Shown here: positions 1 through 6,231 of the stretch, one piece after another
Numbering within the stretch: the first letter of the stretch is position 1
How the letters are laid out: every line of letters starts with the position of its first letter
NCBI GenBank assembly: GCA_017460245.1
Contig: JAFUBK010000054.1
Coordinates: forward strand, 1 to 10,612
Source: Bacilli bacterium
Lineage (GTDB): Bacteria; Bacillota_I; Bacilli_A; RF39; UBA660
Direction of reading: 5' to 3'
Length of the DNA stretch: 10,612 bases
Notes under the pieces: generated by a model
The model's input: the letters and a program-made list of their open reading frames with translations, nothing else
Told to the model about the DNA's origin: nothing
Databases searched by the model: none
Program-made: the position numbers and the translations under genes

Positions 1-2
1 AT

Positions 3-401
3 AAAAGTGATAAAAATTTAAAAGAAACGTTAAATATTTTTGAAATTAAACCCAACATACATTTTTTAAAAAATAAAGTTGACCAAACATTTGGAAACGT
101 TTACGTCTTCAAAAACGAAGAAAACTTAAAATTTCGTGTAAATAATTATACATTGTGCATTTTTACAAAAAACCAAACAAATATCTGCGATTTTCTATAT
201 ATAAAACAATTAAAAGAAGAAATAAAAGATATTGATAAGTTCTCAGCTATTTTTTATGACGAACAAATTAAAGATGAATATTTAAAAAATCTTCAAGAAT
301 CATGGCTAGATAGCGCCATTGTTAGTATAAATAGTTTTACAATTTTAAAACTATATGAAGATTCTTATAATATTTTAGTAGTCCCATCGACAAACAATTA
401 A
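3..401 (+). CDS. 3' part of an unrecognised protein gene upstream of dnaD
   Basis: The frame is open from the window edge to a TAA at 399-401, giving about 132 residues. It contains no ATG, so the true start lies upstream; a TTG at 153 has no ribosome binding site before it and is unlikely to be the start. The protein is rich in Lys, Asn, Ile, Phe and Asp, has no evident membrane segment, Cys cluster or nucleotide-binding motif, and ends in a hydrophobic strand-like stretch (ILVVPS). I do not recognise the family. It is not asnS, which lies next to dnaD in Bacillus subtilis, because no class II aminoacyl-tRNA synthetase motif is present. It lies 33 bases before dnaD on the same strand, and the likely dnaD promoter overlaps its last codons, so it need not share function with dnaD. 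Coding is supported by the uninterrupted frame and composition matching its neighbours; function is unknown. Confidence 0.6.
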   Translation, partial: KSDKNLKETLNIFEIKPNIHFLKNKVDQTFGNVYVFKNEENLKFRVNNYTLCIFTKNQTNICDFLYIKQLKEEIKDIDKFSAIFYDEQIKDEYLKNLQESWLDSAIVSINSFTILKLYEDSYNILVVPSTNN

Positions 402-415
402 TTTTAAGTTATAAT
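387..415 (+). promoter_or_regulatory. Probable sigma-A promoter of dnaD-nth
   Basis: TCGACA (387-392, 5 of 6 to the -35 consensus), a 17-base spacer, then a perfect TATAAT (410-415). The -35 box lies inside the last codons of the upstream gene. A start about 7 bases downstream (near 422) would leave a leader of only about 13 bases, just enough for the ribosome binding site. In such AT-rich DNA a chance -10 is common; the paired boxes with exact spacing raise the odds. Confidence 0.5.
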
Positions 416-422
416 AAACGAT

Positions 423-430
423 AAGGTGAT
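423..430 (+). promoter_or_regulatory. Ribosome binding site that fixes the dnaD start
   Basis: AAGGTGAT is a close match to the Bacillota anti-Shine-Dalgarno target and lies 4 bases before the ATG at 435. An in-frame GTG at 426 is inside this site and so cannot plausibly be the initiation codon; ATG 435 is preferred. Confidence 0.7.
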
Positions 431-434
431 TAAA

Positions 435-1058
435 ATGACAGGCAAAATAATTGATATTTTAAAAAACGGATACATAGTATTTCCAAAACTTTTACTAACA
501 AATTATAAAAAACTAAATATTACAGAAAAAGAATTAATACTTTTAATATACTTAATAAATGATGGCGAGTTTAATCCCGAAACAATCGCAACATCGTTAG
601 ATTTAAAATTACCAGAAGTATTAAATTTAATCAGTAGTCTTTCTAAAAAAGACGTTTTAAAACTAGAAAGAATAAAAATCAATAACGTTTGTGAAGAAGT
701 AGTATCTTTAGACGAACTGTACAATAAACTTGCAATTTTAATAATGGAAGAAGACAATCAAACGAAAGAAACTACTTTGTTTGATCATTTTGAAAAAGAA
801 TTTGGACGTACACTAAGTCCAACCGAATATCAAATTATTGGTGCTTGGATAGATGAATTTAGCGAAGAAATAATTTTACTAGCCCTAAAAGAAGCAGTAT
901 TTAATGGGGTATCTAATTTAAGATATATTGATAAAATACTATATGAATGGCAAAAAAAAGGAATAAAAACAAAAGAAGACTATAATAAAAATAGGAAATC
1001 GTCAGTAAAAAAAGAAACAAAAAAAGAGGTATTTGACTATGACTGGCTCAACGAATAA
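435..1058 (+). CDS. dnaD: DnaD replication initiation / primosome protein
   Basis: 207 residues from ATG 435. In low-GC Gram-positives DnaD binds and remodels origin DNA together with DnaA and DnaB and helps load the replicative helicase at oriC and at restart sites. Residues about 10-105 resemble the N-terminal winged-helix (DDBH1) oligomerisation domain. Residues about 115-185 are the C-terminal DDBH2 domain, beginning LFDHFEKEFGRTLSPTE and carrying the diagnostic YxxxIxxxW motif (Y164, I168, W172) that contacts single-stranded DNA. A basic tail (about 184-198, many Lys) follows, and the protein ends in YDWLNE, typical of the family. Its last 20 bases overlap nth, implying translational coupling. 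The dnaD-nth pairing is conserved in Bacilli, which supports the assignment beyond the domain evidence. The length is slightly below that of B. subtilis DnaD. Identification is firm. Confidence 0.93.
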   Translation: MTGKIIDILKNGYIVFPKLLLTNYKKLNITEKELILLIYLINDGEFNPETIATSLDLKLPEVLNLISSLSKKDVLKLERIKINNVCEEVVSLDELYNKLAILIMEEDNQTKETTLFDHFEKEFGRTLSPTEYQIIGAWIDEFSEEIILLALKEAVFNGVSNLRYIDKILYEWQKKGIKTKEDYNKNRKSSVKKETKKEVFDYDWLNE

Positions 1059-1674
1059 AATAGAAGAATATTTAAATGATTTGTTTCCAAATGCTAGATG
1101 TGAACTAAATTATACTAAAGATTATGAATTACTTTTAGCGGTAATGTTAAGCGCTCAAACAACTGATAAAAGAGTTAATATGGTAACCGATGTTTTGTTC
1201 AAAAAATATCCATCGCTAGATGAATTAAGTAAAGCAAATATCGAAGATATAATAAAAATAATCAAACCTATAGGAACATTTAATAAAAAAGCTAGTAATA
1301 TCATTATAATATCTCAAAAATTAATTGATGATTGTTATGGTAAAGTACCAAATGATAGAAACTATTTAGAAAGTTTACCTGGAGTAGGAAGAAAAACCAC
1401 AAATGTTGTTTTAAGCAATTTGTTTGACGTTCCCTGCATCGCAGTTGATACTCATGTATCAAGGGTGAGTATTCGCCTAGGTCTCGCTAAAAAAAATGAT
1501 GACCCCTTAACTATAGAAAAAAAGTTAAATAAAAAGTTTTCAAAAGCATATTTATCTAAATTACACCACCATCTAGTATTATTTGGTCGCTATCACTGTA
1601 CAGCTAGAAATCCAAAGTGTAACGAGTGTAAATTAAAAGAAATTTGTAAATACAAAAGAACTAAAATTAAGTAA
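1039..1674 (+). CDS. nth: Endonuclease III (DNA glycosylase / AP lyase)
   Basis: 211 residues. A base-excision-repair enzyme that removes oxidised pyrimidines and cuts the abasic strand by beta-elimination. The helix-hairpin-helix is LPGVGRKT (113-120), with catalytic Lys119; the catalytic Asp is D137 in VDTHVSR. A C-terminal 4Fe-4S cluster has the canonical C-x6-C-x2-C-x5-C spacing (C187, C194, C197, C203). LLLAVMLSAQTTD (31-43) is the usual N-terminal family signature. ATG 1039 is chosen because an AGAGGT site ends 8 bases before it; an in-frame TTG at 1033 would be only 2 bases from that site. The start lies inside dnaD (20-base overlap), so the two are co-transcribed. The gene ends facing ponA, and a hairpin separates them. 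All catalytic and cluster residues are present, so the enzyme should be functional. Confidence 0.97.
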   Translation: MTGSTNKIEEYLNDLFPNARCELNYTKDYELLLAVMLSAQTTDKRVNMVTDVLFKKYPSLDELSKANIEDIIKIIKPIGTFNKKASNIIIISQKLIDDCYGKVPNDRNYLESLPGVGRKTTNVVLSNLFDVPCIAVDTHVSRVSIRLGLAKKNDDPLTIEKKLNKKFSKAYLSKLHHHLVLFGRYHCTARNPKCNECKLKEICKYKRTKIK

Positions 1675-1696
1675 ATAGTTCTTTTTATTTATAAAA

Positions 1697-1722
1697 AAAG
1701 ACGACTTTTTAAAATCGTCTTT
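1697..1722. terminator. Bidirectional hairpin terminator between nth and ponA
   Basis: An 8-bp inverted repeat, AAAGACGA (1697-1704) with TCGTCTTT (1715-1722), encloses a 10-base AT loop. Read on the minus strand, the stem is followed by a long U tract (positions 1700 down to 1693), making a good intrinsic terminator for recU-ponA. On the plus strand the U tract is weaker (TTTATT). The A residues of the ponA stop codon are part of the stem. Confidence 0.75.
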
Positions 1723-4672
1723 ATTCAATAGTAACAGTTCTTGCGTTATCAATAGTATCAACAGTTTCTCCTTCGTAAGTTACCTTATAAGTAAATACAT
1801 AAACACCTGGTTCTGTTAATCTAGTATGATTATAAGCAGTAGAGCTTCCACCATCTTTAGTATAAGTCGTTGTTACTTTAACTTCATTAGTAACATCTTC
1901 CCCAGCTAAAGTAGCTTTAAGAGGTTTTGATAAATCAGTATAACCTTCGGAAGCTGTAACTGTAATATCAGACTTACCTTCTAGAGAAACATTAATATCA
2001 TCGCTAGAAGTACCTTTATAATCTATTTTAACTTCGACACCACTACTTTGGCCACCACCAAAGTTAGAGTAAGCAGTTTTAATAATATAAGATGGATTAG
2101 AACCAGAAACAGTAAATGTTGCACTATTTCCATCGACAGATGCTACAAGTTCATTAGTATCTTTCTTGTACACGTTATAAATAACTTTTCCAAGTACGCT
2201 ATTATTATAATCCATAATATGATATAAATAAGTAGTTTGGTCACTCGAAATAGCAAAAGCCTTATTTACAAATGGGCGCCAATATTCACTATTTAAACCA
2301 TCAGGAGTACCAATTGGTTTCCATGTAATAGTGGCTTTACGGCCAGTAACACTACCTTTAACATCAGATACATTACCCAAAGAATTAAATCGGTTAGAAA
2401 CCTCCGTTGGTTTAGCGTCTTGTTTAAATAATTCGGTTGTTTTTTCACTATCCGGTGTATTAGAACTAGGTAGTAGTGGAGTAGCACAATTCTTCTCAAC
2501 TGTAACTTCAACTACATTATCAGGTTTATTAAACTGAGTACTAGATTTAAAGAAGTTTTTCGCAACAGCTTGGAACAATCTAGAGTTTTGACTAGATCCA
2601 AATCTGTTGTGTCCATCTTTAATTGTATCGTAACCATACCATACAGCAATAGCATAATCAGCATTATAACCAGCAACCCATAAATCATTAACAGCGTTAC
2701 TTGGAAGACCTCTAAGTCTCATAGTTTCCTTATCAAAGTTAGTAGTACCAGTTTTAGCTGCAAAAGTAGCCCCGTTAACATTACTATAATTACCTAAAGC
2801 TGACTTACCAGTATCAACTAACATATCAGTTACCATATAAGCTGTATCTTTACCCATAACTTTTTCAGAGTCATTATCTGGAGTAAACGTTTTATTATTC
2901 TCTTCAAACACAACTTTTGTAAAACTATGTGGTTTATTATATGTTCCTTCATTTCCAAAAGCTGCATAAGCTGCCGCTACACTAAGTGGAGACTCCCCAT
3001 TATAACCACCAATAGCATGCGCTTCGTGTAAATGACCAGTAGTATCAATTTCTGGAGATAAACCAAGCTTTGTAACAAAATCTTTAACATCAGAGTTTTT
3101 AACACTTTGGAAAGTCTTCAAAGCCGGAATATTACGAGAATCAACTAAAGCTTGACGAATTGTAATAATTCCTTTATATCCGCCATCCCAGTTGTTTATT
3201 TCAGTTCCATTACTATAAGAATATTTGGCATCAATAATTGGATGATAAGTATTCCAATCTAAATACTCAATTGCCGGGCCATAATCAAATAGTGGTTTAG
3301 CTGTTGAACCAATTTGCTTTTTCATCATAGTTGCATTATTAAACGATTTAGCATCTTGATGATTTCTTCCAGCACCAACAGCAATTATGTTACCAGTTTT
3401 AGTATCAATAACTGCAATACCAGCATCAACTTTATCGTTTTCCCAAGTGAATGTTTCACCATTCATAATTTTATTAATTTCATCTTGTTTTTCACGGTCC
3501 ATAGTCGTATATATTTTCATAGAGTATGAATATGGATCATAACCAGTAGAATCCTTAACATCTACAGCCACAGTATCAATAAAACCTTGGTATGCCGAAT
3601 AATCTTTATTAGCCGAATGACCTTTTATAACAATTTTATCAACCGTCATTTCTTTTGCAATTTTATATTCTTCATCAGAAATATAACCATGGCGTTTCAT
3701 TAAACTTAAAACAAGTAATCTTCTTTTTTCAGTTCGATCAGGATTCAAATTTGGATCAAAGCTTACTGGAGATTGGAACATACCAGCAATCATAGCTGCC
3801 TCAGAAACATTTAAATCCTTTGCACTTTTATTAAAATATGTTTTAGAAGCTTGCTCAACACCATAAGAACCGCTACCTAGGTAATATGAATTTACATAAA
3901 ACTCAATAATCTCTTCCTTAGAATATTTCTTTTCAATTTGGAAGATTGATAAATAAATATCAGTAAATTTACGTTTTATACCAGCAAATCCAGAGGAAGT
4001 AGTTGAGGTGAATTGGTTTTTAGAAACTTGCATTGTCAAAGTAGAAGCTCCACCACTAGAATGTCCTAGAACTTGACCAAAAGAAGCCTTTATAAAACGA
4101 GGTAAATCAAAACCATTATGTTCAAAAAATCTTGAATCTTCAGTTGCCACAATGGCATTAATTAATGTTTCAGAAACCTCATCATATTTAACTTTTTGAC
4201 GCATTTCACTACCTAATTTAGCTAGTTCTTTACCATTGCTGTCATATAAAACCGAAGCTTCCTTAGTATATAAATTATTAGGATCAAACTTTGGCGCTGT
4301 TATAGCAATAAACATAAAAAACGCAATAGCTAGTAAAATCAAAAAGATAAATATACTTAAAATAATTAATAAAATAATCTTAACCTTTTTCTTTTTGTTA
4401 GTTTTTTCTTTTTTAACCTTTTTATCCTTTTTAGTAGGCATTTCATCACGACCTTCTATATTTTCCCTAACTTTTGTAGCTTTTCTACTTTTAACATATG
4501 GAATTATCCATATTAAATTTATCAAGATTGCTAAAATTAAACCAATAACAAAATTAAAAACTATTGCTAAAACAATGAATATAATCAGACTAAAAAGGGG
4601 TACCGATAATCTAATAGGTTTTTTAGAAAAATAATTCACAATCTTTTTAATTTCTGTTTTTAAAGCTGACAT
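1721..4672 (-). CDS. ponA: Class A penicillin-binding protein (PBP1A/PonA), bifunctional transglycosylase-transpeptidase
   Basis: 983 residues. A membrane-anchored enzyme that polymerises lipid II into glycan strands and cross-links them. Residues 22-59 form one long hydrophobic stretch, probably a two-helix hairpin. Then come a Lys-rich segment (61-98) and the usual anchor helix (about 98-125). The GT51 domain spans about 135-320: ATEDSRFFEH contains catalytic Glu178, followed by GGASTLTMQ (207-215) and SEAAMIAGMFQSP (290-302). The transpeptidase domain spans about 415-705: SxxK is S456-T-A-K459 in IGSTAKP, SxN is S512-R-N514, and KTG is K640-T-G642 in AAKTGTTNF. The C-terminal 270 residues hold a fibronectin-III-like region (about 760-885) and a final Ig-like sandwich (about 893-983). 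ATG 4672 is preceded by GGAGGTAAT, which supports the long N-terminus. The gene overlaps the end of recU by 13 bases; recU-ponA is a conserved Bacilli operon. Every active-site motif is intact. Confidence 0.95.
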   Translation of the reverse strand: MSALKTEIKKIVNYFSKKPIRLSVPLFSLIIFIVLAIVFNFVIGLILAILINLIWIIPYVKSRKATKVRENIEGRDEMPTKKDKKVKKEKTNKKKKVKIILLIILSIFIFLILLAIAFFMFIAITAPKFDPNNLYTKEASVLYDSNGKELAKLGSEMRQKVKYDEVSETLINAIVATEDSRFFEHNGFDLPRFIKASFGQVLGHSSGGASTLTMQVSKNQFTSTTSSGFAGIKRKFTDIYLSIFQIEKKYSKEEIIEFYVNSYYLGSGSYGVEQASKTYFNKSAKDLNVSEAAMIAGMFQSPVSFDPNLNPDRTEKRRLLVLSLMKRHGYISDEEYKIAKEMTVDKIVIKGHSANKDYSAYQGFIDTVAVDVKDSTGYDPYSYSMKIYTTMDREKQDEINKIMNGETFTWENDKVDAGIAVIDTKTGNIIAVGAGRNHQDAKSFNNATMMKKQIGSTAKPLFDYGPAIEYLDWNTYHPIIDAKYSYSNGTEINNWDGGYKGIITIRQALVDSRNIPALKTFQSVKNSDVKDFVTKLGLSPEIDTTGHLHEAHAIGGYNGESPLSVAAAYAAFGNEGTYNKPHSFTKVVFEENNKTFTPDNDSEKVMGKDTAYMVTDMLVDTGKSALGNYSNVNGATFAAKTGTTNFDKETMRLRGLPSNAVNDLWVAGYNADYAIAVWYGYDTIKDGHNRFGSSQNSRLFQAVAKNFFKSSTQFNKPDNVVEVTVEKNCATPLLPSSNTPDSEKTTELFKQDAKPTEVSNRFNSLGNVSDVKGSVTGRKATITWKPIGTPDGLNSEYWRPFVNKAFAISSDQTTYLYHIMDYNNSVLGKVIYNVYKKDTNELVASVDGNSATFTVSGSNPSYIIKTAYSNFGGGQSSGVEVKIDYKGTSSDDINVSLEGKSDITVTASEGYTDLSKPLKATLAGEDVTNEVKVTTTYTKDGGSSTAYNHTRLTEPGVYVFTYKVTYEGETVDTIDNARTVTIE

Positions 4673-5244
4673 ATATTACCTCCGTCAAAATAAATTTTAT
4701 CAATGATTTCAATATAATCTACAAGCGGCCTGAATTTTTGTTTAATAAAATATCCATTTTCTTTAAAATATTCAAGCGGTATCGACTTTCTCCTATTATT
4801 ATCTAAAAACTTCGTTAATTTCTCAATTGTTAGTAAGTAAGTTTCATCCAAAGAAGTAAATCGCACAATTATAAAACCAATTCCCCCGTGATTATAAATG
4901 TTTTGCAAATGTTTTATTTGGTGACTATGAATATTATTCAAAGGAAAAGATGTTTTGTTTTTAGTTTCCTTAGCTTCAAAATCAATATATTTTCCTTTAT
5001 ATATGCCATTATAGTCTGTAGTTGATGGCGTTTTAAAATAAGCTTCCTTAATGACCGCATCAACTCTTGAAGGATAATCAACTTTTGCAATAGTAATGGG
5101 CGTTGGTTTCTTATAAACAACTGCTATATCATTTAATAAGTAATATTCGTTGCTACTTCCAATGTCACTTTCCAAACTCATACCTCTATTCGCATAAGTA
5201 TTATAAGAAGTAAATTTTTTTTTCAACCCATTTGGATATTTCAT
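4660..5244 (-). CDS. recU: RecU Holliday-junction resolvase
   Basis: 194 residues. RecU cleaves four-way DNA junctions during recombination and chromosome segregation and also modulates RecA in Bacilli. The sequence opens MKYPNG, continues with the NRGMSLE motif (19-25) and KKPTPI (45-50), then STTDYNGIYKGKYIDFEAKE (74-93), which carries the nuclease metal ligands D77 and E90 plus catalytic Lys92. FPLNNIHSHQIKHL (100-113) follows, matching a conserved region with the family Gln (Q109). The C-terminal RPLVDYI motif is also typical. The length is close to the roughly 200 residues of B. subtilis RecU, with a shorter N-terminal tail. Its 3' end overlaps ponA by 13 bases, so resolvase and PBP1 are translationally coupled as in Bacillus. 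The ribosome binding site is modest (GGTG 5-6 bases before ATG 5244). Identification is firm. Confidence 0.96.
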   Translation of the reverse strand: MKYPNGLKKKFTSYNTYANRGMSLESDIGSSNEYYLLNDIAVVYKKPTPITIAKVDYPSRVDAVIKEAYFKTPSTTDYNGIYKGKYIDFEAKETKNKTSFPLNNIHSHQIKHLQNIYNHGGIGFIIVRFTSLDETYLLTIEKLTKFLDNNRRKSIPLEYFKENGYFIKQKFRPLVDYIEIIDKIYFDGGNICQL

Positions 5245-5259
5245 AATAACACCATAATA

Positions 5260-5288
5260 ATTATACTATAAATATGTCAATTTGACCA
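5260..5288 (-). promoter_or_regulatory. Possible sigma-A promoter of recU-ponA
   Basis: On the minus strand, TGGTCA (5288-5283, 4 of 6), a 17-base spacer and a perfect TATAAT (5265-5260). The predicted start is only about 10 bases before the recU ATG, giving a very short leader. The -35 box overlaps that of the divergent plus-strand promoter. This is pattern-based only. Confidence 0.4.
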
Positions 5289-5310
5289 TAAGTTTTTAGA
5301 AAGTTCTAAT
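5282..5310 (+). promoter_or_regulatory. Possible sigma-A promoter of the small ORF-LRR operon
   Basis: TTGACC (5282-5287, 5 of 6), a 17-base spacer and TCTAAT (5305-5310, 5 of 6). Transcription would start near 5317, leaving a leader of about 62 bases before the small ORF. The -35 hexamer is nearly superimposed on the recU -35 on the other strand, so the two promoters could compete for polymerase. No other hexamer pair upstream of 5379 fits as well. Confidence 0.4.
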
Positions 5311-5378
5311 TTTATCTATTATTGTCGAATACAAAAAATGAAAATAAAAATTGTAGTAATATCTAATTGGTGATAACA

Positions 5379-5501
5379 ATGAAACAAGAAAAAATCAATA
5401 AAATATTTGATGAAATGATTAATAATATAAAATATTTAAAAAGAAATACTTATTTAATTGACAAAGAAAAAAAATCTGATATAATAACTAAACGCAAATA
5501 A
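5379..5501 (+). CDS. Small basic 40-residue protein upstream of the LRR gene, function unknown
   Basis: ATG 5379 is preceded by TGGTGAT (5368-5374), a good ribosome binding site 4 bases away, and the frame ends in TAA at 5499-5501. The 40-residue product begins MKQEKINKIFDEMINNIKYL and ends in a Lys/Arg-rich tail. It is predicted to be a charged amphipathic helix (Ile, Phe, Met and Leu spaced 3-4 apart), with 11 Lys and 2 Arg and no membrane segment. The stop lies 10 bases before the LRR start codon, and the A of TAA begins the AGGAGG site of that gene, so the pair is almost certainly one transcript. I recognise no family. The placement, binding site and codon content argue for a real gene; alternatively it is a leader ORF that regulates LRR translation. 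Confidence 0.55.
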   Translation: MKQEKINKIFDEMINNIKYLKRNTYLIDKEKKSDIITKRK

Positions 5502-5511
5502 GGAGGAAAAT

Positions 5512-6219
5512 ATGGATATTTCAGGATCAGATTATCAGTTCGACGTTCGAAGAGGAGCTATTACAAAATTCAAACCCTTCAAAGCATCTTTAGACGTCAT
5601 CTACAACAAAGACGTTAGTCAAGGAACAATATATAGATATGGTCAAACAAAAGAAGAAGCTGAACAATTAGCGCTAGAATTAGAAGAAGAATATTTAAAA
5701 ACTTTTTACGGAAAAAGCAAATTTTTTAGTAATATTTCTATCGAAAGGATAAAGCACTTATATATCGATATTCCAGCAACAGCTATATTAAGTGGCGTGT
5801 TTGAAGATCAAGAACTAGAAAGTGTTAGAATTTCCAGTCCAATAAGCTTTATCGGGCAAAGAGCTTTCAAAGGAAATCACTTAAAACAAATAAAATTTCC
5901 AGACACTTTAGGAACAATCGGGAAAGAAGCTTTTGCTGACAATGAATTAAGCTATGTACTAATACCTAAAAAAGTTACATCAATTTGGGAAAGAAGCTTT
6001 GCTAACAATGAAATACAAGCGGTTAATTTTGAAACACAGACAGAACTAACTTATATTGGTGATCAGGCATTTATTAATAATAATATAAAGTCAATAATAT
6101 TGCCAAAAAATGTTAATAGATATACTGGAGCTTTCGATGAAGAAACAAATGTTGTCACAACATCCATAAATAATAAAAGAAATAGATTAGTTTATACAAA
6201 AAAAGCAGGAAATCATTAA
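5512..6219 (+). CDS. BspA-type leucine-rich repeat (LRR_5) protein without a signal peptide
   Basis: 235 residues from ATG 5512, after a strong AGGAGG site (5501-5506). An in-frame stop at 5485-5487 rules out an upstream extension, so there is no signal peptide or lipobox and the protein is predicted to be cytoplasmic. Residues 1-95 are an unassigned domain (it starts MDISGSDYQF and contains an acidic helix at about 46-62, KEEAEQLALELEEEYL). Residues about 102-208 are four and a half repeats of 22-24 residues with the BspA pattern: hydrophobic strand, a Pro turn, then IGxxAFxxN (FIGQRAFKGN, TIGKEAFADN, YIGDQAFINN). Such repeats bind protein ligands; BspA-family members are usually surface adhesins, so an intracellular form would have another role. 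The C-terminal 25 residues are basic. The gene converges on a PlsC-like gene, and its stop lies within a shared terminator. Function is unknown beyond a probable protein-protein interaction scaffold. Confidence 0.85.
   Translation: MDISGSDYQFDVRRGAITKFKPFKASLDVIYNKDVSQGTIYRYGQTKEEAEQLALELEEEYLKTFYGKSKFFSNISIERIKHLYIDIPATAILSGVFEDQELESVRISSPISFIGQRAFKGNHLKQIKFPDTLGTIGKEAFADNELSYVLIPKKVTSIWERSFANNEIQAVNFETQTELTYIGDQAFINNNIKSIILPKNVNRYTGAFDEETNVVTTSINNKRNRLVYTKKAGNH
5815..6135 (+). repeat. In-gene tandem LRR_5 repeats of about 66-72 bases
   Basis: Units start at residues 102, 124, 146, 168 and 192 (last one partial) of the LRR protein. Units 2 and 3 stay similar at DNA level, for example AGAAGCTTTTGCTGACAATG (5925-5944) against AGAAGCTTTGCTAACAATG (5992-6010). 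This suggests fairly recent internal duplication rather than only conserved protein structure. Confidence 0.7.
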
Positions 6220-6231
6220 TTTTCTGCTTTT
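6201..6231. terminator. Bidirectional hairpin terminator shared by the LRR gene and plsC
   Basis: AAAAGCAG (6201-6208) pairs with CTGCTTTT (6224-6231), and the stem extends inward through G6209-T6223 (wobble) and AAA/TTT to 12 bp around a 7-base loop (6213-6219). An A tract on one side and a T tract on the other make it work in both directions. Both convergent stop codons (TAA at 6217-6219 plus, 6218-6216 minus) lie in or next to the loop, so the stem also encodes the last residues of both proteins. Confidence 0.85.

Noticed and set aside
503..757. Minus-strand open frame within dnaD
   Set aside because: It lies opposite a gene with clear family motifs, is Ser/Ile-rich as expected from AT-rich antisense, and has no ribosome binding site or partner.
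4236..4634. A 132-codon plus-strand open frame with hydrophobic content, opposite the ponA N-terminus
   Set aside because: It is antisense to the membrane and Lys-rich segments of ponA, has no ribosome binding site, and its composition is explained as the complement of that coding sequence.
5241..5255. Four-codon ORF (MVLL) on the minus strand that overlaps the recU start codon
   Set aside because: It would begin at about the predicted transcription start with no ribosome binding site, and is too short to distinguish from chance.
5315..5368. Possible structured leader (riboswitch-like) before the small ORF
   Set aside because: Only weak, AT-only complementarity is present and no known riboswitch core motif can be seen.
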